From the NCBI GenBank assembly GCA_017399035.1, contig JAFQEM010000026.1, forward strand, positions 1 through 64,000: DNA of 64,000 nt, written 5' to 3'. The position numbers and the translations under genes were made by a program. The DNA is from Clostridia bacterium (GTDB lineage Bacteria; Bacillota; Clostridia; Christensenellales; Borkfalkiaceae). The first letter of the stretch is position 1; the number at the start of each line of letters is the position of its first letter. Shown here one piece after another: positions 16,281-25,965 of this stretch. The notes below the pieces were generated by a model. That model saw only the letters and a list, made by a program, of their open reading frames with translations, ran no database searches and was not told the DNA's origin.

Positions 16281-17783
16281 TTATTTTGTAAAATCAAAAA
16301 GTTTTTGCGCGTCAAGTTTGTCATAAGACTTAATAAACTCTGCAAGTTCAGTTGCAATCTTTTTAGCACCGCCAAATTCGTTGCTTTCAATATTTAAAGG
16401 AAGAAGTGGGTCGTGCAAAGATAGACGCAACAAGAACCAACCGTTTCCGTGATTTGCGTCAAGATTTACTCTAACGCCTTCAAAGTTATCAGGCGCAAGC
16501 GACCAACCGTCTTTACCATTTGCATACGCAGTTAAATCTTCAATAACCTTTTGTCCGTATGGCTTAAACTCGTCAAGTAAAATATTCATACGGAATTCAA
16601 CGCTCTCTTTTGGTTCACTTAAGGTTGAAATAAGTGATTCTAGCGTATAGCCCTGTTTTTTGCCACGGGCAAGTTCAATAAGAAGTTTAGTTACGATATA
16701 CGCGCCGTCGTCAAGGAAATAATTTTCTTTAAATGCGCCGTGTCCAGAAGTTTCAATAGCAAGTTGGCTGTCTTGACCCAAATTGTTAAGACGAATAGAT
16801 TCGTTAATAACGTTTCTATATCCACGCTTAAACCTGTGATGTACACCGCCTTTTTCTTTAATAAATTCAGCAAGACCAGTAGACGTGATTGAATCGGTTA
16901 CGATTGTAGTGCCGGGGTGTTCACGAAGAAGAATGGTTGCAAGCATTGCTATAATGCGGTTGCGGTTGAGTTCGCTACCGTCAGATAAAACTGCGCCTGC
17001 ACGGTCAACGTCGGTATCAAAAATTATACCCAAATCGGCTTTAGTTTGATTTACAGCCTCGGTAATGCTCTTCATAGCCTCTTTATCTTCAGGGTTAGGT
17101 ATGTGGTTGGGGAAAGAGCCGTCGGGGTCTAAATAACGACTACCTTGCGTATCTGCGCCCAACGGCTTAAGAACTTTATCAACGTAAAATCCACCTGCGC
17201 CGTTACCTGCGTCAACAACGATTTTAAAACCTGCAAGCGGTTTATCTTCGCCCGTTGCAACACGGATTTTATCGGCAAGAATTTTAGAATAAACGTCCAT
17301 AAATTCACCGTCAACGAGTTTACCCGTTTCAAGCCCGGTTTGCTCGTTACTTTCAGCAACTGCAAGAATTTGTTTTATATCTTCTTTTTCTAATCCACCG
17401 TTTTCAGTAAAGAACTTAAATCCGTTTCTATTGAAAGGCAAGTGGCTTGCAGTTATCATAACAGAACCGTCAAAAACGTATCCTTCGGTAACGGTAGACA
17501 TAAACATTGCAGGGGTTGACGCCATACCAAAATTAGTTACGTTAATACCTTGCTTAACCATACTGTCGCAAATCCAAGCGCAAAGGTTTTCACCAGACAA
17601 ACGGCTATCTCTACCAACTGCAACGCGCAAGTTGTCTTTGCCTTTTTTATTTTTAAGCCATACGGCAAACCCTCTGCCTATATCACGGCAAACGTCTTCA
17701 GTAAGGTTCACAGATTGCCCCTCAATGCCCTCGAGAGCAACACCACGGATATCACTTCCGTTTTGCAACTTTTTATAATCCAT
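16281..17783 (-). CDS. Phosphomannomutase/phosphoglucomutase
   Basis: 500-residue alpha-D-phosphohexomutase interconverting hexose 1- and 6-phosphates for cell-surface sugar nucleotides and glycogen. Seen: the phosphoserine loop TASHLPFNRNG, the Mg-binding loop DTDVDRAG and the sugar-binding ETSGHGAF motif, in the family order; the C-terminal phosphate-binding domain is present (FEGVRVNLD region). The ATG at 17783 follows AAGGAGAA. It pairs functionally with galU further along the strand. Mannose versus glucose preference cannot be read with certainty. Confidence 0.92.
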   Translation of the reverse strand: MDYKKLQNGSDIRGVALEGIEGQSVNLTEDVCRDIGRGFAVWLKNKKGKDNLRVAVGRDSRLSGENLCAWICDSMVKQGINVTNFGMASTPAMFMSTVTEGYVFDGSVMITASHLPFNRNGFKFFTENGGLEKEDIKQILAVAESNEQTGLETGKLVDGEFMDVYSKILADKIRVATGEDKPLAGFKIVVDAGNGAGGFYVDKVLKPLGADTQGSRYLDPDGSFPNHIPNPEDKEAMKSITEAVNQTKADLGIIFDTDVDRAGAVLSDGSELNRNRIIAMLATILLREHPGTTIVTDSITSTGLAEFIKEKGGVHHRFKRGYRNVINESIRLNNLGQDSQLAIETSGHGAFKENYFLDDGAYIVTKLLIELARGKKQGYTLESLISTLSEPKESVEFRMNILLDEFKPYGQKVIEDLTAYANGKDGWSLAPDNFEGVRVNLDANHGNGWFLLRLSLHDPLLPLNIESNEFGGAKKIATELAEFIKSYDKLDAQKLFDFTK

Positions 17784-17902
17784 TATAATTCTCCTTAAAG
17801 TTTAGTTAAAAGATTAAATTTATTTTAACACATAAACCCAAAATAATCAAGTTAAAAAAAGTTAAATATAACATTATATACAAAAAGTTAACTGCGTTAA
17901 AA

Positions 17903-17936
17903 ATAAAAAATCCAAGGCAAAACAATTTGCCTTGGA
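17903..17936 (-). terminator. Terminator after the VTT-domain gene
   Basis: TCCAAGGCAAA (17911-17921) / TTTGCCTTGGA (17926-17936) followed on the minus strand by T6. Confidence 0.85.
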
Positions 17937-17943
17937 TAAAAAA

Positions 17944-18672
17944 CTAATTACGGTGTTTGTTTTTTGTAATTTTGTTTATAAAATTATCAAAATATGCGTT
18001 AATTTTATCGGCATATTTAAGCGACAAAATAAATGCTATAATTATTAAAACGGCAACGACACCAAGAACTACAAGTCCCCAACCGTGAAAAGGAATTATC
18101 TCACCCGACATAAAAAGAAGTGATGCGCCTATCGAAGTTGCTCTAGTTATTATTTGCATAATCATAAAAACTGAAAAACTTATAGGCAAAATACCCGCCA
18201 CCGAACACAAAAGGTCATCTGGAAAAAGTGGCAACAAAAAAGCAAAAAATAAAAACACTTTTTCTCTGCCTTTTAACCTTTTAAGCCACTCGTCTGCTTG
18301 CTCACTTCCGCCTGCAACCCAGTTTACGTAAGGTCGGCCTATTAGTCTGCCTAGCCACCAAGCAACGATTGAACCTATGAGCATACCTACATAAGAATAT
18401 AAAAACGACAAGGCTATTCCAAACAAATAGTTACCCGCCAAAATTGTAACCATGCCGGGAATAGGCACAAAAGTTACTTGTAAAAAAGATATGCCTATAA
18501 ACACAAGCGGGGCAACTGCGCCTGTTGACGATATAAAATCTTGAATTTGCTCTCTTGTCAACTCGGTTATTCCCAACGCCTTAAATAAAAAATATATAGC
18601 AAGCAATATCAATGCGATAACTAAAACGGAAAGTGCTAACCTTGTTAAACTTTTTTTACTTTTTTCGTTCAT
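17944..18672 (-). CDS. TVP38/TMEM64 (VTT domain) membrane protein
   Basis: 242-residue inner-membrane protein with about five to six hydrophobic segments and a VTT/SNARE-associated domain: VPIPGMVTILAGNYLFG (reentrant region) and GSIVAWWLGRLIGRPYV, which match the DedA/TVP38 family. Such proteins are thought to move or flip lipids such as undecaprenyl phosphate or phosphatidylethanolamine. The N-terminus (MNEKSKKSLTR) is cytoplasmic and basic. Single gene with its own terminator. The lipid substrate is unknown. Confidence 0.88.
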   Translation of the reverse strand: MNEKSKKSLTRLALSVLVIALILLAIYFLFKALGITELTREQIQDFISSTGAVAPLVFIGISFLQVTFVPIPGMVTILAGNYLFGIALSFLYSYVGMLIGSIVAWWLGRLIGRPYVNWVAGGSEQADEWLKRLKGREKVFLFFAFLLPLFPDDLLCSVAGILPISFSVFMIMQIITRATSIGASLLFMSGEIIPFHGWGLVVLGVVAVLIIIAFILSLKYADKINAYFDNFINKITKNKHRN

Positions 18673-18820
18673 TTTTTAACTTAATCTCTAAAAATTTATT
18701 CACTCTCAAAACTTTCTAAATCCTAATACAAGAAGTTTGATATTTTCTTGCATATTTTAGTATATCACAATTTTTTTCTAATATAAATGTTTTTAAAATA
18801 TAATTATATATAAAACTTAA

Positions 18821-18860
18821 AAAAACAGCGTTTTTGCAAAACGCCAAAAACGCTGTTTTT
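18821..18860 (-). terminator. Terminator after the TIM-barrel isomerase gene
   Basis: Near-perfect 16-base stem (18821-18836 with 18845-18860) directly abutting the stop codon at 18861, ending in T-rich sequence on the minus strand. Confidence 0.85.
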
Positions 18861-19655
18861 CTATTTGAAATATTTGTTAGAAAGATTTTCTAAATAATTT
18901 AAGCACTCAAACAATTCTTCGGTTTCTTTAAAATCGTTTTGATAGCACTCAATTAAAACCGCACCGTCAAAGCCAACGTCTCTCAATCTACAAAAAACCT
19001 CGTCAAAGTCCGTTTCGCCTTTACCAGGTAAACACATTTTTCCGTCCGTGCGAAAATCTGATAGATGCGCAGTTACTATATCCGCGCCCATTTCGTTGAT
19101 AAATTCCGAATACGGTATATTACTTTGGCGCGCCTGCTTAATATCAAAAGTGCCTTTTAGGTTGGGAACTCTATTTTTTAATTGATTAAAAAAACCTATG
19201 TAATTATAATATCCCCAGTGCACGTTTTCATAAGCAAGCGACACACCGTGAGCCTGCGTAACCGCAATTATTTCACGAGTGATTGCGCCAACCCTTTCAA
19301 AATCTATCTTGAAAGGTGTTTTTTTAAACCTTGCGCCACCGTGAAAAGTATAATATTTTGCGCCAAGCGTTTCCGCCACTCTCATAGTGTCTTCTAGCAG
19401 ACAAAAAGAGTCCTTTTTTGCGCGCTCGTTTATACTATAAAGCGTTGGTTCAAACTGCGTTGTTAAAGTGTGAACCGAGTGTACGTTTAGTCCGTTTTGA
19501 ACTTTTTTTAATATTTCGGCAAAAGTATATTTATATTCACAAAACGATTCTAAAAAAACTTCTGCACAACCCACCTTTTTTTCACTTAAAAACTTTACGG
19601 CATCTTCGGTGGGCATTCTTCCGAACAGTGATGCTGTTGATATTCCCGTTTGCAT
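18861..19655 (-). CDS. Sugar phosphate isomerase/epimerase-type TIM-barrel protein
   Basis: 264-residue AP-endonuclease-2-like (xylose-isomerase-like) TIM barrel. Seen: YENVHWGYYN with the metal-binding Glu, KGTFDIKQARQ, VTAHLSDF with Asp/His ligands, LPGKGETDFDEV and the terminal VLIECYQ. These match sugar-phosphate isomerase/epimerase proteins; the substrate cannot be assigned. It starts 4 bases after the hpf stop and is probably co-transcribed with hpf and clpC. There are no membrane segments. Confidence 0.85.
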   Translation of the reverse strand: MQTGISTASLFGRMPTEDAVKFLSEKKVGCAEVFLESFCEYKYTFAEILKKVQNGLNVHSVHTLTTQFEPTLYSINERAKKDSFCLLEDTMRVAETLGAKYYTFHGGARFKKTPFKIDFERVGAITREIIAVTQAHGVSLAYENVHWGYYNYIGFFNQLKNRVPNLKGTFDIKQARQSNIPYSEFINEMGADIVTAHLSDFRTDGKMCLPGKGETDFDEVFCRLRDVGFDGAVLIECYQNDFKETEELFECLNYLENLSNKYFK

Positions 19656-19659
19656 CTTT

Positions 19660-20190
19660 TTAAATTTCAGGTTCTATTAGTCCTAAATCTCCGTCATTTC
19701 TTTGGTATAACACCTGAACCATGTTAGATTTTGCTTCTAGGAAAACGTAGAAAGAATGTCCTAAAAGTTCCATTTCTTCTTTAGCCTCGTCAACAGTCAT
19801 GGGGCTTAATTTAAACTTCTTTTCTTTAACTATAGATGCTTTTATTTCATCTCTATCTGCAGTTTCGTACACGGCAGAAGAAGAAAACGCAACGTTTTTG
19901 CTATGTTTGTCAAAACGAGTGCGGTGTTTTCTTATTTGCCCTTCAAGTTTGGGTAGCACCACATCAAGATTGTCATAAAAATTTGCACTTGATGCGGTGG
20001 CGCGAACAAACTTACCTGCATAGTCTAGCATAACTTCGGTAGTAAGGGCGTTTGCCTCTTTTTTAAAGCATACTTTTGCACGGGTGTCCGTTCCGTCAAA
20101 ATACTTGTCTAGTTTTGCTAGTTTTTGAGCGGTTATATCTTTTAACCGTTCACTAACTTCATAATTTCTGCCTATGATGTCTATTTTCAT
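19660..20190 (-). CDS. hpf: Ribosome hibernation promoting factor, long form
   Basis: 176-residue long-type HPF. The N-terminal S30AE/YfiA-like domain (about 1-105; MKIDIIGRNYEVS, KVCFKKEANALTTEV) blocks the decoding centre. The C-terminal dimerisation domain (about 120-176; KFKLSPMTVDEAKEEMELLGHSF...VLYQRNDGDLGLIEP) joins two 70S ribosomes into 100S dimers. The start is placed at 20190 because it follows GGGGGTGA; the 10 codons upstream in frame lack a ribosome site. It is downstream of clpC, separated by a hairpin, which fits a stress/stationary-phase unit. Confidence 0.95.
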   Translation of the reverse strand: MKIDIIGRNYEVSERLKDITAQKLAKLDKYFDGTDTRAKVCFKKEANALTTEVMLDYAGKFVRATASSANFYDNLDVVLPKLEGQIRKHRTRFDKHSKNVAFSSSAVYETADRDEIKASIVKEKKFKLSPMTVDEAKEEMELLGHSFYVFLEAKSNMVQVLYQRNDGDLGLIEPEI

Positions 20191-20211
20191 AATTTCACCC
20201 CCTATATAATA

Positions 20212-20251
20212 ATACGCCACGCAAAGGCGATTTCCCTTTTACGTAGCGCAT
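20212..20251 (-). terminator. Long imperfect hairpin between clpC and hpf
   Basis: ATGCGCTACGT... (20251 down) pairs with the mirror sequence ending at 20212 over about 16 pairs with several G-U pairs and one bulge. It lacks a good T run, so it is better read as an attenuating or processing structure than a full terminator. Confidence 0.5.
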
Positions 20252-20261
20252 TAAAATTTAT

Positions 20262-22766
20262 TTAACTTTTTATAAACTTAAATTCTTCGCCGTCAGCGTC
20301 GATAGTAACCACAGAATTATTTTTTATTTCACCACGCAAAATCTCTTCGGAAAGTTTATCTTCTAAATTGCGTTGAATAACCCTTTTAAGTGGTCTTGCG
20401 CCGTAATTTGCATCATAACCTTTTTCGGTTATTAAATCCATTGCAGACGGGGTAATTTCAAGTTTAACTTCTAATACGGCAAGGCGTTTTCTTAAACTTG
20501 ACAACAATATTTCTGCAATCTTTGCCGTATCTTCTTTTTCTAGTTTGTGGAATACGATTATATCGTCAATTCTATTCAAAAACTCTGGGCGGAATTTTGC
20601 GCGCAATGCTTCCATATATTTATCGCACATATTATCGTATTCGGCTTGCTTGTTACTTATAAAACCTATAGTGGTTTTTGATTGAACTTCAGTTGCGCCC
20701 ACGTTTGAAGTCATTATAACTATGCAGTTTTTAAAACTTACAACTCTACCCTTACTGTCAGTAAGTCTGCCGTCGTCAAGCAGTTGCAACATTATGTTGA
20801 AAACGTCTGGGTGGGCTTTTTCTATTTCGTCAAATAACACAACTGAATAAGGTTTTCTTCTTACCTTTTCAGTGAGTTGCCCCGCCTCGTCAAAACCAAC
20901 GTATCCGGGAGGCGCGCCAACCATTTTAGAAACCGAGTGTTTTTCCATATATTCACTCATATCTACGCGAATAATATTATCTTCGTTGCCGAAAACAGTT
21001 TCTGCAAGCGCTTTTGAAAGTTCAGTTTTACCTACGCCCGTTGGACCAACGAATATAAACGAACCGATAGGTCTGTTGGGGTCTTTAAGCCCTGCCCTTG
21101 CCCTACGGATTGCGTCGGAAACAGCCTTTACTGCGCTATCCTGCCCGATAACGCGCTTGTGAAGTTCTGCCTCTAAATCTAAAAGTCTTTGCGATTCAGT
21201 TTCGTTTAACTTAACCACGGGTACACCCGTCCAGTTACTAACTACTTTTGCAATATCGTCTGGGGTAAGCGTAAGGCGTTCTCTATTGCCGTTGCTTTTT
21301 GACGCGTTAGCCCTTATATTTTCAAGTTCTTTTTCTACTCTCTCAATATCTTTGTTTATTTTTATTGCGCGCTCTAAATCATCTCTACGTTTCGCCTCGT
21401 TCTTTTGCGCTATTAAAGAATTAAGTTCTGCCTCTTTGCTCTTTGCCTCGTAAGGTGAATTATAACTATCAAGACGCACCCTTGACGCCGCCTCGTCAAT
21501 TAAATCGATTGCTTTATCTGGTAAAAATCTGTCAGTTATATACCTATCAGAAAGAGAAACTGCTGACATTATAGCCTCGTCAGGTATAATAACGCCGTGG
21601 TGCGACTCATATTTATCTCGCAGACCTTTAAGAATTTCCACAGCCTGTTCGGGTTCTGGGGCTTCAACCATTATAGGTTGAAATCTACGTTCTAGCGCCG
21701 CGTCTTTTTCGATATATTTTCTATATTCGTCTATCGTAGTTGCGCCTATGGTTTGCAATTCGCCACGAGAAAGCATAGGCTTTAAAATATTTGCAGCGTC
21801 CATATTGCCTTCGCCCGTGCTACCTGCGCCAACAATATTGTGAATTTCATCAATAAATAAAATTACGTTACCGTTAGATTTAACTGCGTCAATGGCCTTT
21901 TTGAGCCTTTCTTCAAAATCACCACGATACCTTGCGCCGGCAAGCATACCTGCAAGGTCAAGTGAAAACACTATTTTATCTGCCAAAAGTTCGGGAACGT
22001 TCCCTTTAACTATCGCTTGGGCAAGCCCTTCAACAACCGCACTTTTACCAACGCCCGGTTCACCGATTAGCACGGGGTTATTTTTCGTTCTACGTGATAG
22101 AATTTGTATAACCCTGTCAATTTCGTTTTTTCTGCCTATAACGGGGTCTAATTTGCCTTCTTCTGCTTGTTTATTTAAGTTTACGCCAAACTTTGAAAGT
22201 TCGCCCAAATCTTCTTTACCGCTATTTACCCCACCCTTTTTAGGCTGATTTTTCTGCGGTGTTTGACTGTTGCCAAACGCTCTACCGAAAATGCTTTCTT
22301 CTTGCTCTTGGGGTTGTTCTTCGTAATCTTCTTCCTCGCCGAAAAGTGATTCTGACAAACCTTCTATAACGGCGTCAACGTTTACTTTAAGCGCCTTTAA
22401 AATTGCAACGGCAATGCTTTCTTTATCGATAAGCAACGCCAACAACAAATGTTCCGTACCCACGTATCCTGCGCGCGCTTTTAACGAAATTTCCACGGCG
22501 TTTTCAAATAGCCTTTTAGTTCTTGCCGTAAACATATTGCCCGTGATTATAGTTTTAACGTCTACGGTTTTTTTGAAAAGATATAAAAATCTGTCGTTAT
22601 CGACACCCTCTTCTCTTAAAATTGCAGACGCTCTGCCGTCGGTAACGTTTATTAAGCCAAACAAAATATGTTCGCTACCTATATATCTACAACCGTATCT
22701 TTTCGCCAAAGCGGTTGCATATTCTATAACTTGATTTGCATTGCGTGAAAAAGTTTCGTAGTACAT
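20262..22766 (-). CDS. clpC: ATP-dependent Clp protease ATP-binding subunit ClpC
   Basis: 834-residue AAA+ unfoldase that feeds ClpP. Seen: Clp-N repeat domain (about 1-145, including EHILFGLI and EHLLLALL), first AAA module with Walker [11 protein letters not shown] (about residue 235) and LFIDEIHN, a coiled M-domain ([18 protein letters not shown]...), second AAA module with [12 protein letters not shown] (about 570) and [14 protein letters not shown], and the D2-small domain. Full length. It lies 10 bases downstream of mcsB, as in the ctsR-mcsA-mcsB-clpC operon, but ctsR is missing here. Confidence 0.97.
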   Translation of the reverse strand: MYYETFSRNANQVIEYATALAKRYGCRYIGSEHILFGLINVTDGRASAILREEGVDNDRFLYLFKKTVDVKTIITGNMFTARTKRLFENAVEISLKARAGYVGTEHLLLALLIDKESIAVAILKALKVNVDAVIEGLSESLFGEEEDYEEQPQEQEESIFGRAFGNSQTPQKNQPKKGGVNSGKEDLGELSKFGVNLNKQAEEGKLDPVIGRKNEIDRVIQILSRRTKNNPVLIGEPGVGKSAVVEGLAQAIVKGNVPELLADKIVFSLDLAGMLAGARYRGDFEERLKKAIDAVKSNGNVILFIDEIHNIVGAGSTGEGNMDAANILKPMLSRGELQTIGATTIDEYRKYIEKDAALERRFQPIMVEAPEPEQAVEILKGLRDKYESHHGVIIPDEAIMSAVSLSDRYITDRFLPDKAIDLIDEAASRVRLDSYNSPYEAKSKEAELNSLIAQKNEAKRRDDLERAIKINKDIERVEKELENIRANASKSNGNRERLTLTPDDIAKVVSNWTGVPVVKLNETESQRLLDLEAELHKRVIGQDSAVKAVSDAIRRARAGLKDPNRPIGSFIFVGPTGVGKTELSKALAETVFGNEDNIIRVDMSEYMEKHSVSKMVGAPPGYVGFDEAGQLTEKVRRKPYSVVLFDEIEKAHPDVFNIMLQLLDDGRLTDSKGRVVSFKNCIVIMTSNVGATEVQSKTTIGFISNKQAEYDNMCDKYMEALRAKFRPEFLNRIDDIIVFHKLEKEDTAKIAEILLSSLRKRLAVLEVKLEITPSAMDLITEKGYDANYGARPLKRVIQRNLEDKLSEEILRGEIKNNSVVTIDADGEEFKFIKS

Positions 22767-22776
22767 ACAAGCCTCC

Positions 22777-23793
22777 TTAATCTTTCAATTTAATAAGTTT
22801 TTTACCCACTAGTTCAGCACGGTATAAATCACGGTCTGCCACCGATAGTCTTTTACCGTATTGCTCGCAAATATTTGCAGGGCGCGCCTTTATTATAAGG
22901 TCGTCAATGCTTGCTAAATCGTTTAAATTTATAAGCCCTAGCATAACGCCTATTTTAACCCTTGATATATGCGCCATAAATTCTGCGTAACTTAAAAATA
23001 CGGCGTTGGTCAAAACCCCAAAAGACTTTTTAGCCTTATCCATAGTTTTAAGTTGGTTTCTTACGTACAATTTTTCTGCGGTATCTCTTTCCGCTTGGCA
23101 TATATCGATAACGGTGTTTTCAACTTCACTTATTATTTCTTGTTCTGAAACACCCAAAGTTACTTCGTTGCTTATTTGATAAGTAAAGCCTTCCGCCTCG
23201 CTACCCTCACCGTATAATCCCCTAACGGTAAGCCCTAACTTTTTAACTTCTTTTATAAGCGCGCCTATTTTTCCACTTTCAGTAAGCGCAGGTAAAAATA
23301 GCATTACCGACGCGCGCAGTCCCGTGCCTAAATTAGTTGGGCAAGCGGTCAAATAACCAAACCTTTCATCAAAGGCAAGGTCAAGATTTTTTTCAAGTTC
23401 GTCATCTATTCTATTTATACGTTTATACGCCTCTGTTAAACGAAGACCTTTCATAAAACATTGTTCTCTAATAACGTCTTCTTCATTGACCATAACCGAA
23501 ATGCTTTCATCTTGATTGATAAGCACCGCCCCACAAGTGGGGTTATCTATTAAATTTTTGCTTATAAGATGTCGCTCTTTCATTGCCTCTAATTTAAGGT
23601 CGGTCAAGTTTGACATATAGTATAGGTTAAACGTATCTGCGCGCACCAACGCACGGTTTACTTTTTTTACAATATCTCTAGCAACAGCAGGGTTTTCCAC
23701 CTTAAACGGATATCCACGCAAATTTCTTGCCAAGCGGACACGGGTCATAATTATGTTGCCAGAATAGAGTTCGGGACTAACTGAATTCATCAT
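22777..23793 (-). CDS. mcsB: Protein-arginine kinase McsB
   Basis: 338-residue phosphagen-kinase-fold enzyme that phosphorylates arginines on proteins, tagging them for ClpCP. Seen: TRVRLARNLRGYPF (nucleotide contacts), LGYLTACPTNLGTGLRASV (ATP/guanidino loop with the catalytic region) and the C-terminal domain common to McsB. Its start overlaps the mcsA stop by 4 bases (ATGA), indicating coupling, and clpC follows after 10 bases. McsB activity normally needs McsA; the partner here is shortened. Confidence 0.95.
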   Translation of the reverse strand: MMNSVSPELYSGNIIMTRVRLARNLRGYPFKVENPAVARDIVKKVNRALVRADTFNLYYMSNLTDLKLEAMKERHLISKNLIDNPTCGAVLINQDESISVMVNEEDVIREQCFMKGLRLTEAYKRINRIDDELEKNLDLAFDERFGYLTACPTNLGTGLRASVMLFLPALTESGKIGALIKEVKKLGLTVRGLYGEGSEAEGFTYQISNEVTLGVSEQEIISEVENTVIDICQAERDTAEKLYVRNQLKTMDKAKKSFGVLTNAVFLSYAEFMAHISRVKIGVMLGLINLNDLASIDDLIIKARPANICEQYGKRLSVADRDLYRAELVGKKLIKLKD

Positions 23794-24107
23794 AAAAGCC
23801 CCCTCTTTTTAAGTTCTTCCGACAAACGAAGAAGGTCGTCGGAAACTTCTTTTATACGTGAAAACTTTCCGTCTATAGCCAAATTTTCTTTTTCTTTTAT
23901 CAGGTTTTGATATTCAGTTAAAAGTTGCTTGTCTATACCGTCGGTTTTAGGAATTTTGCCCGTATGCTCAACTGCGCCGTGAGTTTTTTTTATGGCAAGC
24001 GTAATTTCGCGTTCAAAAGACGCGTAACATTTTGGGCAACCCAACATATACGTTTGATAAAATTCACTTAATCGCGTTCCGCACGCCACACATACCTTAT
24101 CGTACAT
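23790..24107 (-). CDS. mcsA: Truncated McsA, activator of McsB
   Basis: 105-residue McsA-like protein with one zinc finger (CVAC at 6-9 and CPKC at 24-27) and a C-terminal UVR-type helix pair (YQNLIKEKENLAIDGKFSRIKEVSDDL). Bacillus McsA is about 185 residues and carries two zinc fingers, so the N-terminal finger is absent here, not hidden upstream: no in-frame coding continuation precedes the ATG at 24107. It couples to mcsB by overlap. No ctsR repressor gene is adjacent; galU lies upstream instead. Confidence 0.85.
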   Translation of the reverse strand: MYDKVCVACGTRLSEFYQTYMLGCPKCYASFEREITLAIKKTHGAVEHTGKIPKTDGIDKQLLTEYQNLIKEKENLAIDGKFSRIKEVSDDLLRLSEELKKRGLL

Positions 24108-24133
24108 AAATAATAAAATTCACCGTTTATAAT

Positions 24134-25009
24134 TTAAATTTTAGTAGCAAGTTCTTTTATGTATTCACGAACTTCTTGACCTAGTTCTTCACTTCTTAAA
24201 GCGTATTCAACGTTTGCTCTTATATAACCTAATTTGTCGCCCACGTCATAACGCACGCCGTCAAAACAACTTGCCAAAAGTTTGCCGTCTTGAGCGAGTT
24301 GGTCTAAAGCGTCGGTAAGAATAATTTCTCTTCCCTTGGGTTTTAAGGTTTTAAGCATAGACATCACTTCGCCCGACAAAACGTATCTACCGATTATTGC
24401 ATTGTTTGAAAGCGCGTCGTTTACGCTTGGTTTTTCTACTAAAGCGTTTACGGTCATAACGCCGTCAACTTCTTCGCTATAACCTATATTACCGTACTTG
24501 CTAACGTCGTCGCCAAAAACTTCCATTGTGGCAATAACGCTTTTGCCCGTTTGATTGAAAATATCAGCAAGGCGTTTCATACAAGGAACGTCTTTTTTCC
24601 CTGCATAGATAAGTTCGTCGCCAAGCAACAGCGCAAACGGCTCGTCTTTAACAAAAGGCTCTGCACAAAGTATTGCGCCTGCTAGACCGTTTGGAATTTC
24701 TTGCGTTACGAATTTAACGTTAAAACTAGCCGTCTTTTTAGCAATTTCGTAAAGTGCGGTTTTGCCGTCTTCAATGAGCGTTTTTTCTAAACTTTCGTTC
24801 TTTGCAAAATGGTTTTTAATAACGTCAGAACCAGGGCTTACGACAATTATAACCTCTTCAATTCCCACACTTTCAAGTTCTTCTGCTATGTATTGAATAG
24901 TTGGTTTATCTAAAACTGATAACATAGGCTTTGGCACGGCTTTGGTTATAGGCAAAAATCTAGTTCCTAACCCTGCCGCAGGTATAATTGCTTTTTTAAG
25001 TTTACTCAT
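24134..25009 (-). CDS. galU: UTP--glucose-1-phosphate uridylyltransferase
   Basis: 291-residue nucleotidyltransferase that makes UDP-glucose for cell-surface polysaccharides. Seen: the N-terminal signature AAGLGTRFLPITKAVPKPML, QEIPNGLAGAIL, LLGDELIY and the VEKP segment, in the expected order and length. It directly precedes mcsA on the same strand (26 bases), so it may share transcription with the clpC operon. Complete start ATG at 25009. Confidence 0.95.
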   Translation of the reverse strand: MSKLKKAIIPAAGLGTRFLPITKAVPKPMLSVLDKPTIQYIAEELESVGIEEVIIVVSPGSDVIKNHFAKNESLEKTLIEDGKTALYEIAKKTASFNVKFVTQEIPNGLAGAILCAEPFVKDEPFALLLGDELIYAGKKDVPCMKRLADIFNQTGKSVIATMEVFGDDVSKYGNIGYSEEVDGVMTVNALVEKPSVNDALSNNAIIGRYVLSGEVMSMLKTLKPKGREIILTDALDQLAQDGKLLASCFDGVRYDVGDKLGYIRANVEYALRSEELGQEVREYIKELATKI

Positions 25010-25060
25010 AATCTCACTTTTTTCCTTATCTTTATTAAAATTATTTTTAATCTTTATTTA

Positions 25061-25513
25061 TTAAATAAAGTTTTTATTTTCTAAATCTTTAATCTTTTGA
25101 ACTCTTCTTGCGTGCCTTTCATCTCCGCTAAATTCCGTAAACAAGAAAGCGTCAACAATTTCAAGCATAAGTCCAGGTCCAACAACCCTTTCACCAAGAG
25201 CCATAACGTTTGCGTCGTTATGAAGTCTAGTCATCTTTGCAGAGAAAACGTCGTGGCAATGCCCGCAACGAATACCTTTAACTTTGTTTGCAACGATACT
25301 CATACCGATACCCGTTCCGCAAAACAAAATGCCTTTATCACACTCGCCGTTTGCAACAGCGTTAGATACTGCCAAAGCATATTCGTTATAATCTGTTGAA
25401 GTTTTGTCAAAACAACCGAAATCTTTATATTCAACACCTTTCTTTTCAAGGTATTCAATGAGAACGGGTTTAAGATTTATTCCACCGTGGTCACAACCTA
25501 TTGCTACTTTCAT
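25061..25513 (-). CDS. rpiB: Ribose-5-phosphate isomerase B (RpiB/LacA/LacB family)
   Basis: 150-residue sugar-phosphate isomerase interconverting ribose-5- and ribulose-5-phosphate. Seen: GCDHGG near the start (residues 7-12), the catalytic-Cys loop LFCGTGIGMSIVANKVKGIRC and the HNDANVMALGERVVG segment. Full length. The ATG follows an AAGGAGAA site and lies 2 bases after the tyrosine phosphatase stop, so the tsaC-phosphatase-rpiB order on the minus strand looks operonic, as in many Firmicutes. Confidence 0.95.
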   Translation of the reverse strand: MKVAIGCDHGGINLKPVLIEYLEKKGVEYKDFGCFDKTSTDYNEYALAVSNAVANGECDKGILFCGTGIGMSIVANKVKGIRCGHCHDVFSAKMTRLHNDANVMALGERVVGPGLMLEIVDAFLFTEFSGDERHARRVQKIKDLENKNFI

Positions 25514-25515
25514 AA

Positions 25516-25965
25516 TTATTCTCCTTTTACTTCTAAAATTTTTTCTAAAATAATATTACACGCATCTTCTAACTGATGCGAAGTTTTTATATAAGTGGAA
25601 AGCGAACCGCCGTAGGGGTCTAAAATATCGTTAAGTCCCGTAACTTCCGCAATCGTGTAAACGTTTGAAAAGCCTTGCAAATAACTTTTGTGAGTTGAAG
25701 TCATACACAGCACCATACTTGCCTTGTCAAGCAATTCACTAGTGAGCATTTTAGACTTAAACGAAGTGGGTTTATAACCAAGTTCCCTCAATGCTTTCGC
25801 AGAGTTTTTGCTCATCTTTTCGCCGTCGGTTGCCGACAGCCCTGCGCTAGTAACCCTTATATCTTTTACACCTGCATACTTTAATTTGTTTTTCATTATG
25901 ATTTCCGCCATAGGGCTACGACAAGTGTTGCCCGTACAAACGAAAACTAAAATCTTTTTACTCAT
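25516..25965 (-). CDS. Low-molecular-weight protein tyrosine phosphatase
   Basis: 149-residue phosphatase related to YwlE, the protein-arginine phosphatase of Bacillus. Seen: the P-loop VCTGNTCRSPMAE (C-x4-C/T-R-S) near the N-terminus and the general-acid segment around DILDPYGG. YwlE-type enzymes have Thr at the loop position held by Ile in classical tyrosine phosphatases; the loop here is CTGNTCRS, with Thr, so arginine phosphatase activity counteracting McsB is plausible (inference). Start ATG at 25965 overlaps the tsaC stop (ATGA); the apparent upstream start is a TTG without better support. Confidence 0.9.
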   Translation of the reverse strand: MSKKILVFVCTGNTCRSPMAEIIMKNKLKYAGVKDIRVTSAGLSATDGEKMSKNSAKALRELGYKPTSFKSKMLTSELLDKASMVLCMTSTHKSYLQGFSNVYTIAEVTGLNDILDPYGGSLSTYIKTSHQLEDACNIILEKILEVKGE

